DNA of 64,000 nt from Crocosphaera chwakensis CCY0110 (GCF_000169335.1 NZ_AAXW01000004.1:155327-219326); one strand, 5' to 3'; shown: positions 44,117-53,440, counted from the stretch's first letter. Notes: a model not told the origin generated them from the sequence alone. Numbers and translations: made by a program.

Positions 44117-44665
44117 ATGAGAATTTATGGAAATCGATTATTGAAAACATTACCAGGAGAGTTAACTCGTCCCACATCAGCTAAAGTGCGAGAAGCATTA
44201 TTTAATATTTGGCAACGAGAAGTTGCGGGGTGTCGTTGGTTAGATTTATGTGCCGGTAATGGTTCAATGGGTGCAGAAGCTTTATGTCGTGAGGCAGCTT
44301 TTGTTATGGGAATTGAAAAGTATGGAAAAGCTTGTAAAATTATTAATGAAAATTGGCAAAAAATAGCTAATGATGAACAAGAATTTAAAGTAATCAAAGG
44401 CGATATTTTAAAAGTTTTAAAAACATTAAACATGAAAAAGTTTGATTTAATTTATTTTGATCCTCCTTATCAAAGTGGACTCTATCAACCTGTTTTAGAA
44501 TTAATTGTTAATTATCAACTATTAAATGAAACAGGAGAAATAGCAGTAGAACATAATCCCAAATTTTGGTCAGCAAAAGAAATAAAAGGATTGACAATTG
44601 TGCGACAAAAAAACTACGGTAATACTAATTTGACTTTTTATTGTTACTCAGAAAGAAGAAATTAG
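44117..44665 (+). CDS. rsmD: 16S rRNA (guanine-966 N2)-methyltransferase RsmD
   Basis: 182 residues. RPTSAKVREALFNIW (18-32) is the RsmD signature. DLCAGNGSMGAEAL (43-56) is the SAM-binding motif I, and DPPY (115-118) in IYFDPPYQSGLY is the N6/N2-methyltransferase catalytic motif. It methylates G966 of 16S rRNA in the 30S subunit. The last residues are slightly basic. Follows the coiled-coil gene by 20 bases. Confidence 0.92.
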   Translation: MRIYGNRLLKTLPGELTRPTSAKVREALFNIWQREVAGCRWLDLCAGNGSMGAEALCREAAFVMGIEKYGKACKIINENWQKIANDEQEFKVIKGDILKVLKTLNMKKFDLIYFDPPYQSGLYQPVLELIVNYQLLNETGEIAVEHNPKFWSAKEIKGLTIVRQKNYGNTNLTFYCYSERRN

Positions 44666-44683
44666 AATTTCGTTTCAAGTTTT

Positions 44684-44708
44684 GTAAGGTGGGCATTGCC
44701 CACCCTAC
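44684..44708. repeat. Palindromic intergenic repeat
   Basis: GTAAGGTGGGC-ATT-GCCCACCCTAC: an 11-bp stem with one mismatch and a 3-base loop. This GGTGGGCA/TGCCCACC palindrome is of a kind scattered between cyanobacterial genes; here it may also end the rsmD transcript, but no T-run follows. Confidence 0.7.
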
Positions 44709-44788
44709 ACTTTAAGCTATAAAATTTTATACGACAATTCTAAATTAATTCAGAAAGAAAGATAAATTCAACCTTTATTTTTTAAAAT

Positions 44789-45049
44789 ATGAAGCGTTTA
44801 GAAGAATCTCAAGAAGTTGAAGTCAAACTATTAGTCGAGGAAAAAGAATATACATACAAACTAGAGTATGGTGGTTGGTTGGGAGGAATAAGCTTTCCAT
44901 CTGAATTGGAAAAAGTTGCAGATCAACCCGTTGAAAGAGGAAAAAAGTTGGCCGAATTAATTTTTCGTTTTTTAGAAGGGCAAGATATTGAGTTTCCTGT
45001 CGATTTAACTGATAGTTCATCTTGGAAACCACACAAAATAGTTGATTGA
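44789..45049 (+). CDS. Unknown small soluble protein
   Basis: 86 residues from ATG 44789. Short strands (EVEVKLLVEEKEYTYKLEY), then GGWLGGISFPSELEKVADQP and a helix (RGKKLAELIFRFLEGQDIEF). Not recognised. No signal peptide, membrane helix or cysteine. It stands alone, after a palindromic repeat and before the Yfr1 region. The composition is that of a real protein gene. Confidence 0.55.
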   Translation: MKRLEESQEVEVKLLVEEKEYTYKLEYGGWLGGISFPSELEKVADQPVERGKKLAELIFRFLEGQDIEFPVDLTDSSSWKPHKIVD

Positions 45050-45186
45050 ACTAAAGAAAAGATCAAGATGACTAATAGGGCAAGATAAGCCAAAGAATTG
45101 TTAATCTGCTATTTTGGAGTTTGAGACAACAGGGAATACTCAGCAGGCAAGAGTAAGTTATTATATACATTAGTTGACATAAAAAT

Positions 45187-45229
45187 GTCATCTATCTGTC
45201 ATAGGGTTGTCATATTCCTCCCTTATAGT
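45187..45229 (+). promoter_or_regulatory. Direct-repeat operator and -10 box upstream of Yfr1
   Basis: GTCAT occurs at 45187, 45198 and 45209, exactly 11 bases apart, so on one face of the helix. An inverted TTGACAT sits at 45174. TATAGT at 45224-45229 is a good -10 box, about 8 bases before the predicted RNA start, but no -35 box has proper spacing. The repeats may bind an activator. Confidence 0.55.
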
Positions 45230-45235
45230 AAAAAA

Positions 45236-45290
45236 TGTCAGTCCAAAAGCCGTTTTCCCATCATTTACTCCTCACACGGACTGACTTTTT
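45236..45290 (+). ncRNA. yfr1: Yfr1 small regulatory RNA
   Basis: ACTCCTCACAC at 45267-45277 is the ultraconserved, unpaired motif of Yfr1. It is followed at once by GGACTGAC (45278-45285), which pairs with GTCAGTCC (45237-45244), and a TTTTT run. The length of about 55 nt matches known Yfr1. Yfr1 is a widely conserved cyanobacterial RNA reported to pair with mRNAs of outer-membrane proteins in Prochlorococcus. It has its own -10 box. Confidence 0.85.
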
Positions 45291-45324
45291 CTCCCTATTA
45301 TTGACAATATAAATAAAACCAACC

Positions 45325-46569
45325 ATGAAAAACCATAGTTTAAATCAATCTTATCCATCTTCTAAAATGACAAATTCTCACCGTTCTATCTTGCAAAAAC
45401 CCCTAACTTACATTTCCATGATCCTATTAGGTATGGGCGTAGGCATTGGGGGAACCATCGCTTACAGTTATCCTAATCTTTTTAAGGAGAATACGGAGAC
45501 CATCGCCCCATCGACGAAGACTGAAATTCCTGAACAATGGGCTTCTTTGCCTCCTATTACCTCAGAAAACTTCGTCACAGATGTCGTTCAAAAAGTTGGC
45601 CCGGCGGTGGTGAGAATTGATGCCTCTCGTACCGTTAAAACAGAGGTTCCGCCTATGTTTAACGATCCTTTTTTCCGTCGCTTTTTCGGGTCGCAAATCC
45701 CTAATATGCCCCAAGAAGAAATTCAACGGGGAACTGGTTCAGGATTTATTCTTAGCAACGATGGAAAAATTCTGACTAACGCCCATGTAGTAGCAGGAAC
45801 CCAAGAAGTAACCGTTACGTTGAAAGACGGTCGAACTTTTACCGGAACAGTGTTAGGGACTGATCCCGTTACTGATGTGGCTGTCATTGACATTGAGGCC
45901 GATAATTTGCCCACCGTTAAAGCCGGAAATTCTGATAATTTAAACGTCGGAGAATGGGCGATCGCAATTGGTAATCCTTTGGGGTTAGATAATACTGTCA
46001 CCACAGGCATTATTAGTGCCACAGGACGACAAAGTTCTCAAGTTGGGGTCGGAGATAAACGGGTTGATTTTATTCAAACCGATGCAGCGATTAACCCTGG
46101 TAATTCTGGTGGTCCCCTTCTCAATGCTAGAGGAGAAGTCATCGGCGTGAATACTGCTATCTTCCGAAACGCCCAAGGTATCGGTTTTTCTATTCCTATT
46201 AATCGGGCCCAAGAAATTGCTGATCAATTAATTGCTAAAGGTCGGGTCGACCATCCCTACATGGGAATTCAGATGGTAGAAATTACCCCAGAAATTAAAC
46301 AAAAATTACAAGAAACTGGAGAGTTAACCATTAATGCAGATTCAGGAATTTTGATTGTCAAAGTTGTTCCTAATTCTCCAGCAGCAGCAGCCGGTTTAGA
46401 AGCAGGGGACGTGATTCAATCGATCAATCAACAACCTCTAACATCTCCCTCAGAAGTTCAAAAAGCAGTGGAACAGATTCAAGTCGGTAGTACCATTCCT
46501 GTTGAAGTTGAACGCAATGGCAAACCGTTAAACTTAAACGTAAAAGTTGGGCTTTTACCTAATGGGTAA
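45325..46569 (+). CDS. HtrA/Deg-type serine protease with PDZ domain
   Basis: 414 residues. N-terminal membrane/signal segment (about 28-48). Trypsin-like domain with the triad His154 (TNAHVV), Asp184 (DVAVIDI) and Ser261 (GNSGGPLLN). One PDZ domain follows (about 310-405: GILIVKVVPNSPAAAAGLEAGDVIQ). Works in the periplasm or at the cytoplasmic membrane in protein quality control. Cyanobacteria usually have three paralogues (HtrA, HhoA, HhoB); which one this is cannot be decided by eye. Confidence 0.95.
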   Translation: MKNHSLNQSYPSSKMTNSHRSILQKPLTYISMILLGMGVGIGGTIAYSYPNLFKENTETIAPSTKTEIPEQWASLPPITSENFVTDVVQKVGPAVVRIDASRTVKTEVPPMFNDPFFRRFFGSQIPNMPQEEIQRGTGSGFILSNDGKILTNAHVVAGTQEVTVTLKDGRTFTGTVLGTDPVTDVAVIDIEADNLPTVKAGNSDNLNVGEWAIAIGNPLGLDNTVTTGIISATGRQSSQVGVGDKRVDFIQTDAAINPGNSGGPLLNARGEVIGVNTAIFRNAQGIGFSIPINRAQEIADQLIAKGRVDHPYMGIQMVEITPEIKQKLQETGELTINADSGILIVKVVPNSPAAAAGLEAGDVIQSINQQPLTSPSEVQKAVEQIQVGSTIPVEVERNGKPLNLNVKVGLLPNG

Positions 46570-46580
46570 TGGTAGTTTGG

Positions 46581-46602
46581 GGTGTAGGGTGTAGGGTGTA
46601 GG
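46581..46602 (+). repeat. Short tandem repeat after the protease gene
   Basis: Three copies of a 7-base unit (GTGTAGG) in a row. Common junk-like motif between cyanobacterial genes; nothing suggests a function. Confidence 0.5.
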
Positions 46603-46682
46603 ATGTGAGCAAAGATGAAATAATAATATTAACATTATTCTCTCCTGCTTCCTCTGCCTCCCTGTTCCCTATTCCCTGTTCC

Positions 46683-47765
46683 CTAAGCTACAGTAATCTC
46701 AGAAGATAAATAAACATCTTGAATGAGATGAAATAGCTTAACCCCTTCTTCTAGGGGACGTTGAAAGGTTTTCCGTCCAGAAATTAAACCACAACCACCA
46801 GCCCGTTTATTAATCACTGCGGTACGAACTGCTTCAGCAAAATCATTCTTTCCAGACGCACCACCAGAATTAATTAAACCACTTCTTCCGGCGTAACAAT
46901 TTAAGACTTGATAACGGGTTAAATCGATGGGATGATCGCTGGTTAATTCGGTGTAAACCTTTTCATCGGTTCGCCCATATTTCCCATTACTGGCTTTAGC
47001 GACTGCTTCATAACCACGGTTACAGTTGGGAAGTTTTTGTTTAATAATATCAGCTTCAATAGTAACTCCGATATGGTTGGCTTGTCCGGTTAAATCGGCT
47101 GCTAAATGATAATCTTGATCTTGTTTAAAAATTCCGTTCCTTAAATAACACCATAATACGGTGGCCATGCCTAATTCATGGGCTTTTGCGAAGGCTCTAC
47201 TGACTTCTTGAATTTGACGGTTGGATTCAGCAGACCCAAAATAAATAGTAGCCCCAACTGCTACCGCGCCCAAGTTCCAAGCTTGTTCAACTTGACCAAA
47301 CATAATTTGATCAGCACTGTTGGGATAAGTTAAGAGTTCACTATGATTTAACTTAACTAAAAAAGGGATACGATGGGCGTATTTACGAGACATCATTCCT
47401 AATACCCCTAGGGTAGTAGCTACAGCGTTACAACCCCCTTCTAGGGCTAATTTAATAATATTTTCAGGGTCAAAATAAGCAGGGTTAGGAGCAAAAGAAG
47501 CAGCCCCAGAATGTTCAATGCCTTGATCCACGGGTAGAATGGACAGATAACCGGTGTTGGCTAATCTTCCTGTAGAATAAAGTTGTTGCAGACTGCGTAA
47601 AACTTGAGGGTTGCGATCGCTTTGAGAAAAAATGCGATCCACAAAATCTTCTCCGGGTAAATGCAATAAAGATTGAGGAATCTTAGCTTGATGATTAAGA
47701 AGACTATCGGCTTCTTCCCCTAAATAAGATTCTATGGTTTCGGGTTTGAAGAGTGTGGCTGTCAT
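46683..47765 (-). CDS. Class I fructose-bisphosphate aldolase
   Basis: 360 residues of the cyanobacterial class I (DhnA-related) aldolase family. LSILPVDQGIEHSGAASF, EGGCNAVATTLGVLG, PFLVKLNHSEL, VAVGATIYFGSAES and VLWCYLRNG follow the barrel strands. The Schiff-base lysine should lie among the barrel lysines, but I cannot assign it safely. GRSGLINSGGASG is the phosphate-binding region. Cleaves or forms fructose-1,6-bisphosphate in glycolysis and, secondarily, the Calvin cycle. Good start with a single ATG. Single-gene unit. Confidence 0.9.
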   Translation of the reverse strand: MTATLFKPETIESYLGEEADSLLNHQAKIPQSLLHLPGEDFVDRIFSQSDRNPQVLRSLQQLYSTGRLANTGYLSILPVDQGIEHSGAASFAPNPAYFDPENIIKLALEGGCNAVATTLGVLGMMSRKYAHRIPFLVKLNHSELLTYPNSADQIMFGQVEQAWNLGAVAVGATIYFGSAESNRQIQEVSRAFAKAHELGMATVLWCYLRNGIFKQDQDYHLAADLTGQANHIGVTIEADIIKQKLPNCNRGYEAVAKASNGKYGRTDEKVYTELTSDHPIDLTRYQVLNCYAGRSGLINSGGASGKNDFAEAVRTAVINKRAGGCGLISGRKTFQRPLEEGVKLFHLIQDVYLSSEITVA

Positions 47766-47974
47766 AGAATTCTTTGTTTTGTTAATTCGTCTGATCTATT
47801 ATAAGAAGAATACAAAGGGTTTTTAAAATATGAAATAATTAGTAACTTTTTAAAATTATTCTTTTATGTAAAAAGAGAGAGAAAAAAACAGTCTATCTCT
47901 ATCATAAGTATGAGATCCTCATTAGCTTAATGGGTAGTTAAAGATTATCAGATCATAAAAAAAGAAGAAAAAGA

Positions 47975-48511
47975 ATGACAAAAAAAATACTTTCATCTGA
48001 AAAAATACGACGAGTCATCACTCGTTTAGCATCTCAAGTAATTGAAAAATCAGGAAAATTATCTGATATTGTTTTACTGGGAATTCATACAAGAGGCGTT
48101 CCTTTGGCTTATATGTTAGCTCAACAAATTGAACTATTAGAAGATATAAAAGTGCCAGTAGGGGCAATTGATGTTACCTTTTATCGAGATGATTTAGATC
48201 GCATCAAAACCCGAACCCCGGCTAAAACGAAAGTTCCTATTGATCTTACAGGAAAAATCGTTATTTTAGTGGATGATGTTATCTATAAAGGTCGTACCAT
48301 TCGTGCAGCTTTAAACGCTGTTACTGAATATGGAAGACCGAAAATGATCCGCTTATTAGTATTAGTTGATAGGGGCCATCGGGAGTTACCCATTCATCCT
48401 GATTTCACGGGAAAAAAATTACCCACGTCTTCAGAAGAACAAGTCAAAGTTTATTTACAAGAAATTGATGGCCGTGATGCCGTAGAATTGTTAAAGAACC
48501 CGACAGATTAA
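47975..48511 (+). CDS. pyrR: PyrR, pyrimidine regulator / uracil phosphoribosyltransferase
   Basis: 178 residues, normal length. The PRPP-binding loop is VILVDDVIYKGRTIRAAL (96-113); GIHTRGVPLA (36-45) and DVTFYRDDLDRI (66-77) are PyrR signatures, and LVDRGHRELPI follows. In Gram-positives PyrR attenuates the pyr operon on UMP binding; in cyanobacteria the role may be mainly enzymatic. No pyr genes or attenuator hairpins are visible here. cinA starts six bases after its stop, so the two are co-transcribed. Confidence 0.93.
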   Translation: MTKKILSSEKIRRVITRLASQVIEKSGKLSDIVLLGIHTRGVPLAYMLAQQIELLEDIKVPVGAIDVTFYRDDLDRIKTRTPAKTKVPIDLTGKIVILVDDVIYKGRTIRAALNAVTEYGRPKMIRLLVLVDRGHRELPIHPDFTGKKLPTSSEEQVKVYLQEIDGRDAVELLKNPTD

Positions 48512-48517
48512 TAGAGA

Positions 48518-49756
48518 ATGAGTGCAGAAATTATTTGCGTTGGTACAGAACTTTTATTAGGGGACATTGTTAATACTAATGTTCAATTTTTGGCCAAAGA
48601 ATTGGCTAATTTAGGGATTCCCCATTACTATCAGACTGTGGTGGGAGATAACCCTACTCGCCTCAGAGAAGTGATTACCATTGCTAGTAAAAGGGCTTCT
48701 ATTCTTCTATTTACTGGGGGTTTAGGGCCTACTCCGGATGATTTAACAACAGAAACTCTTGCCCAATGTTTTAATAGTCCCCTTATAGAAAAAGCAGAAA
48801 TTATTGAGGATATTCAAGACAAGTTTAAGGCGAGGGGACGGCAAATGAACGAAAATAACCGTAAACAAGCCTTAATTCCTAAGGGTGCGACTATTTTACC
48901 CAATCCTACGGGAACCGCCCCCGGCATCATCTGGGAACCAGTGCCGAATGTAACCATTATGACCTTTCCTGGAGTCCCTTCTGAAATGAAGCAGATGTGG
49001 TCAGAAACGGCGGTTCCTCACCTGAAAAGTCAGGGTTGGGGCAAAGAAATCATTTTTAGCAGAATGCTGCGTTTTAGGGGCATTGGTGAGTCTTCTTTGG
49101 CTACTAAAGTTAATCGATTTTTTGACTTGACAAATCCCACTGTTGCCCCTTATGCCTCCTTAGGAGAAGTTCGCTTACGCATTTCGGCAAAAACTGCGTC
49201 TGAAACAGAGGCCATAAAGCTGATTGAACCTGTAGCCCAAGACATTATTAAAATAGCTGGAGAAGATTATTTTGGCCAAGATGATGACACTTTAACTAAA
49301 GTAGTTGGAACGTTATTACGGCAGAAACAGCAAACCGTATCAGTAGCTGAGTCTTGCACCGGTGGCGGTTTAGGAGCAATGTTCACTGAAATAGCTGGCA
49401 GTTCGGACTATTTTTGGGGTGGGGTGATTGCTTATGATAACCGTGTCAAAATATCCCTTTTAGAAGTCAGTGCAGAAGCCTTAGACCATCACGGGGCAGT
49501 CAGTGACATTGTAGCGCAACAGATGGCGTTAGGGATTAAAAAGCGGTTAGGGACTGATTGGGGAGTGAGTATTACGGGTATTGCTGGACCCGGTGGAGGA
49601 ACAGATATCAAACCGGTGGGGTTGGTTTATATTGGTATTGCTGATCCTGAGGGTAACGTTGAGAGTGTTGAATGTACGTTTGGCGATCGCAGTCGGGACA
49701 TTATTCGTTATCTAAGCAGTTGTACAGCATTAGATCAACTGAGACGAAAACTATAG
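48518..49756 (+). CDS. cinA: CinA-family protein (pyrophosphatase plus NMN deamidase domains)
   Basis: 412 residues. The N-terminal COG1058/MoCF-like domain starts SAEIICVGTELLLGDIVNTN and contains LFTGGLGPTPDDLT. The C-terminal PncC-like domain has SVAESCTGGGLGAMFTEIAG and SITGIAGPGGGTDIKPVGLV. The protein recycles pyridine nucleotides (ADP-ribose pyrophosphatase and NMN amidohydrolase). The TAG stop at 49754-49756 is formed by the first three bases of an IS630-type end, so a few native C-terminal residues may have been lost. Confidence 0.93.
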   Translation: MSAEIICVGTELLLGDIVNTNVQFLAKELANLGIPHYYQTVVGDNPTRLREVITIASKRASILLFTGGLGPTPDDLTTETLAQCFNSPLIEKAEIIEDIQDKFKARGRQMNENNRKQALIPKGATILPNPTGTAPGIIWEPVPNVTIMTFPGVPSEMKQMWSETAVPHLKSQGWGKEIIFSRMLRFRGIGESSLATKVNRFFDLTNPTVAPYASLGEVRLRISAKTASETEAIKLIEPVAQDIIKIAGEDYFGQDDDTLTKVVGTLLRQKQQTVSVAESCTGGGLGAMFTEIAGSSDYFWGGVIAYDNRVKISLLEVSAEALDHHGAVSDIVAQQMALGIKKRLGTDWGVSITGIAGPGGGTDIKPVGLVYIGIADPEGNVESVECTFGDRSRDIIRYLSSCTALDQLRRKL

Positions 49757-49949
49757 CATTTCCCATACCCATGAGGTACACTAAGGGAGAAACTATATTA
49801 TGCGATCGCTTAAAAAATGAGACCTTACTCAATAGACCTAAGAAATAAGATTATAGAAATTTGGAAAAAAGAGAAAATTTCTATAAGAAAACTAGCTCAA
49901 CACTTTGGAGTATCGAAAAGTTTTATTCAAAAATTAATTAAAAAATATA
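49754..49949 (+). mobile_element. Truncated IS630-type element, left part
   Basis: Starts TAGCATTTCCCATACCCATG right after a TA in cinA, then holds ATG 49817 and a fragment reading MRPYSIDLRNKIIEIWKKEK and on to about residue 44. This is the helix-turn-helix start of a transposase close to the complete copy that follows. It is cut at a TA (49948-49949) by that copy. The right half is not found downstream, so it was deleted. Confidence 0.85.
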
Positions 49950-50977
49950 TAGCATTTCCCTGACTCATGAGGTACATTATAGATTGTAATATCTATTACT
50001 GATGTACTAAAAAATGAAGCCTTATTCTATAGACTTTAGAGAAAAAATCATAGAAGTGTGGAAAAAAGAAAACCTCTCTATCAGGAATCTAGCTAAGCGT
50101 TTTGGAGTAGCGAAAAGCTTTATTCAAAAATTGCTTAAACAATATCAACAAACTGGAGATATTAGACCTTTACCGCAAGGAGGAAGCCCATCTCCTAAGC
50201 TTAATAGTGAGCAATTGGTTATTTTAGTGGAAATCATGGAAAAAAATAATGATGCAACTCTCGAAGAATTATGTGAGTTACTCTATAAAGAAACAGGAGT
50301 GCAAGTCAAAAAAACCACAATGGGAAGAATCAGCCAAAGATTGAATTATAGTGTCAAAAAAAACTTTATATGCACCTGAAAAAGACAATGAAAAAGTCCA
50401 TCAAAAAAGAGTGAAGTTTTGGGAAACCATTCGAGATGTAAAGACAAATAATTTAATTTTTATAGACGAATCAGGAGTGAATTTAGCAATGCTGAGACTA
50501 TACGCTAGGTCGCTAAAAGGCACGAGAGCTAGGGGAGAAAAACCCCAGAAGCGAGGCAAAAATATTTCTATTATTAGTGCATTATCCTTAGATAAAGTTC
50601 TGGCAACAAAGAATATTTACGGGTCAGTAGACGGAATTACATTTGAAGCTTTTATCCTCACAGAATTAGTACCAAAGCTATGGAAAGATGCTTGTGTTGT
50701 TATGGATAATGCTAGAATTCATCTGGGAGAAATGGTCAAAGAATCTATTGAAAAAGTCGGGGCTAATGTAATTTACCTACCTCCTTATTCTCCTGAATTT
50801 TCTCCGATTGAAAATTTCTGGTCAAAAGTCAAAGCTATTTTGAGAAAAATCAAAGCAAGAAACTATAAAGACCTAATAGAAGGTATTACATCAGCTATGT
50901 TACAAGTTACCAAACAAGATATTCGTAACTGGTTTACTCATTGCTGCTACTGTACCTCATGACTATGGGAATTGCTA
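49950..50977 (+). mobile_element. Complete IS630-type insertion sequence
   Basis: 1028 bp bounded by imperfect inverted repeats: left TAGCATTTCCCTGACTCATG, right (complement) TAGCAATTCCCATAGTCATG. TA lies on both sides (49948-49949 and 50978-50979), the IS630 target duplication. Inserted in a truncated relative. Confidence 0.88.
50014..50962 (+). CDS. IS630-type transposase in two overlapping frames
   Basis: The first frame (50014-50379, 121 aa) has the HTH (IIEVWKKENLSIRNLAKRFG and SFIQKLLKQY) and a second HTH (DATLEELCELL). The second frame (50351-50962) has the DDE domain: FIDESGVN (Asp), VVMDNARIHLG (Asp) and YSPEFSPIENFWSKVK (Glu). The frames overlap at a run of eight A residues (50356-50363), where a +1 (or -2) shift would give one protein of about 310 residues. 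Such frameshifting is known for IS630 elements. All catalytic residues are intact, so it may be active. Confidence 0.85.
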
Positions 50978-51009
50978 TATAACAAAATATAATCCAAAAA
51001 ACTCTATTT

Positions 51010-51471
51010 TTAACCCTCTCCAACATTAGAGATTATCTGATAATTTTCAGATATTTTCCATATCTTCCCTTCATATTTAATCGTTCCCGTTCTCATAAAT
51101 CCTAAATTAAATAGATAGAGAGAGCCATCAAAATCCAGTTCCATGTTTGAAAATTTGTGGGTGCATAGTTCTTGAATATCTTGAATATCTTGGGAAGGAC
51201 GAAGATTGCATTCAGCTTGTCCGACTATTTTGCCATTGATCTCCATGTCTCTACGCAAATAGAATCCTTCCTTTTTAGCTAATATCAGCTTAAAATTTTC
51301 AGGGAAAGGAAAAGGTCTGTCTTTGGACGTGATGGTAACTGTTAGCTGTTGTGGATCACCAAAATCTATCTCCATATTTACAGTATACCGAATTATCCCA
51401 ATTTCCTCACAATAGGCTTCTCCTTGACCTATATATTCCCCTTTGGGATTGCAGACTTGTTCTTGTACCAT
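51010..51471 (-). CDS. Unknown beta-rich protein
   Basis: 153 residues from ATG 51471. Alternating strands throughout (GIIRYTVNMEIDFG, QQLTVTITSKDRPFPFP, NFKLILAKKEGFYLRRD), with three or four cysteines. Looks like a small beta-barrel, perhaps of the DUF3598/lipocalin-like sort, but I do not recognise the family. No signal peptide. It lies between the IS630 element and the TpsB gene, transcribed away from the latter. Confidence 0.6.
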   Translation of the reverse strand: MVQEQVCNPKGEYIGQGEAYCEEIGIIRYTVNMEIDFGDPQQLTVTITSKDRPFPFPENFKLILAKKEGFYLRRDMEINGKIVGQAECNLRPSQDIQDIQELCTHKFSNMELDFDGSLYLFNLGFMRTGTIKYEGKIWKISENYQIISNVGEG

Positions 51472-51574
51472 TTAACTTACTCCTGTTAGATGTATATATA
51501 CAGTATGCATCAAAAATATTCATTCACAATTCTTTTTTTCGTAGAGAAATTAGGTGAACTACCCCTAAAAACAG

Positions 51575-53317
51575 ATGACAAAAATCACGAATCTATATTT
51601 AAGTGCAACGTTGTTGATTTTACTGTTTTGGGAGGGGTTAGTAACGAATAAGGGAATGGCTCAAAACCTTAGTCAAAATGAACCTCAGACACAGCCTATA
51701 CCGTTTATTCTTCCCCCTAAACTGCCAGATCCTATCCCGATCCCTCAGTCACCGCCTTCTACACCCCTTGAGCTTCCTCCGACAACGATTCCCTCTCCCC
51801 AAGAAGATCCTAGACTGCCTCAAAGCATAATAGTTACCCGCTTTGAATTTGAAGGTAACTCAGCTTTTAGTGACGAGGTATTAGGGTCGGTGACTGCGCC
51901 ATTTACCGATAAACCCCTTTCGTTTGCTCAACTGTTACAAGCTGAGGCTGCTGTTACCAAATTCTATGTTAATGCAGGATATATTAATTCAGGGGCAGTC
52001 ATTCAGGCTGGACAAGTCTTATCCCCAGAGGGTGCCGTGGTCAAAATTGAGGTAATTGAAGGGGAAGTAGAGGAAATTAAAGTAACAGTTGAAGGACGAT
52101 TAAATGCTGATTATGTGCGGAGTCGATTAGCTCTTGCTACCAGCAAACCCCTTAATCAAAATCGTCTGTTAGAAGCCTTACAATTGTTACAACTTAATCC
52201 CTTAATTAAGAAGATTTCGGCTGACTTGTCAGTGGGAACACACCCTGAATTGAGTATACTCTCAGTCAGAGTAGAAGAAGCAGATTCTTTTTCTATGGGT
52301 TTATTTAGTGATAATGGCCGTGTTCCTAGTATTGGCAGTTTACAACGAGGTGTCCGCCTCAACCAAGGAAATTTATTAGGGTTTGGGGATAGTTTTAGTG
52401 TAGAGTACGCCAATACAGATGGCAGTGATGCGGTTTCTGTTGATTATACGTTTCCCCTTACTCCCGAAAATGCTACCTTAAAATTAACCAGTCGTATCAC
52501 CAATACTGAAGTCATTGAGGAACCTTTTGAGCGTCTTGATATTGAGGGAGACTCTCTTTATCTTGATGTTAGTGTTCGTCAACCTGTTATTCAAACCCCA
52601 ACGCAAGAATTAGCTTTTGGTTTAACGTTTTCTCGCCAAGAAAGTAACACCAGTGTTTTAGGGGTGGGGTTTCCTTTATCCCCTGGAGCTAATGATAACG
52701 GAGAAACTCGGCTTTCGATATTACGATTATTTCAAGAATGGACTAGGCGAGGTTCTCAAGATGTTTTGTCACTGCGATCGCAGTTTAGTTTTGGGATCGA
52801 TTTATTTGATGCCACCATTAATGATGGACCCCCAGATGGAAAGTTTTTTGAATGGCAAGGGCAAGGACAATATGTCCGTTCTTTGGCAACCGATACCTTG
52901 TTAATATTGCGTTCCAATCTACAATTAACCTCACGCCCTCTCGTTCCCCTAGAACAATTTAATTTGGGTGGATTATATAGTGTGCGTGGTTATCGACAGG
53001 ATTTATTTCAGACGGATAATGGGGTTTTTCTCTCCGCAGAAGCTCGTTTTCCCGTTTTACGAATAGATTGGTTAGAAGGATTGTTACAAGTGGTTCCTTT
53101 CATTGATTTTGGGGTTGCCTGGAATGACGATGATAACCCCATTCCTACCCCGTCACCCAATACCTTATCTTCAGTCGGACTCGGTTTACAATGGCAAATG
53201 GGGACTGATTTTACAGCCCGCTTTGATTGGGCGATTCCTATCACCGACATTGAATCCCAGGAGGGGCGAGATCCCGAAGAATCTTTTTATTTTACCCTCA
53301 ATTATCGTTTCTTTTAG
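51575..53317 (+). CDS. TpsB-type outer-membrane transporter (ShlB/FhaC/HecB family)
   Basis: 580 residues. Signal peptide (about 1-29, ending KGMAQ), a Pro-rich linker (residues 38-80) and then the POTRA domain: VTRFEFEGNSAFSDEVLG and INSGAVIQAGQVLSPEGAVV. The 16-stranded barrel begins near residue 235, has the conserved VRGYRQD loop (about residue 470, VRGYRQDLF) and ends in a C-terminal aromatic residue (YFTLNYRFF). It exports a two-partner-secretion exoprotein across the outer membrane, most likely the TPS-domain protein at 56.2 kb. Confidence 0.95.
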   Translation: MTKITNLYLSATLLILLFWEGLVTNKGMAQNLSQNEPQTQPIPFILPPKLPDPIPIPQSPPSTPLELPPTTIPSPQEDPRLPQSIIVTRFEFEGNSAFSDEVLGSVTAPFTDKPLSFAQLLQAEAAVTKFYVNAGYINSGAVIQAGQVLSPEGAVVKIEVIEGEVEEIKVTVEGRLNADYVRSRLALATSKPLNQNRLLEALQLLQLNPLIKKISADLSVGTHPELSILSVRVEEADSFSMGLFSDNGRVPSIGSLQRGVRLNQGNLLGFGDSFSVEYANTDGSDAVSVDYTFPLTPENATLKLTSRITNTEVIEEPFERLDIEGDSLYLDVSVRQPVIQTPTQELAFGLTFSRQESNTSVLGVGFPLSPGANDNGETRLSILRLFQEWTRRGSQDVLSLRSQFSFGIDLFDATINDGPPDGKFFEWQGQGQYVRSLATDTLLILRSNLQLTSRPLVPLEQFNLGGLYSVRGYRQDLFQTDNGVFLSAEARFPVLRIDWLEGLLQVVPFIDFGVAWNDDDNPIPTPSPNTLSSVGLGLQWQMGTDFTARFDWAIPITDIESQEGRDPEESFYFTLNYRFF

Positions 53318-53440
53318 CCACGCTCAATATCAGTTTGAGGTCAATTGTTAAGAAAAGATCATCAGAAAACCTGTCCATCTACAAGATTCTTCTAGACTGT
53401 ATATTATTAAGACGTGATTGGAGTAAAGGAAGAGTATTGT

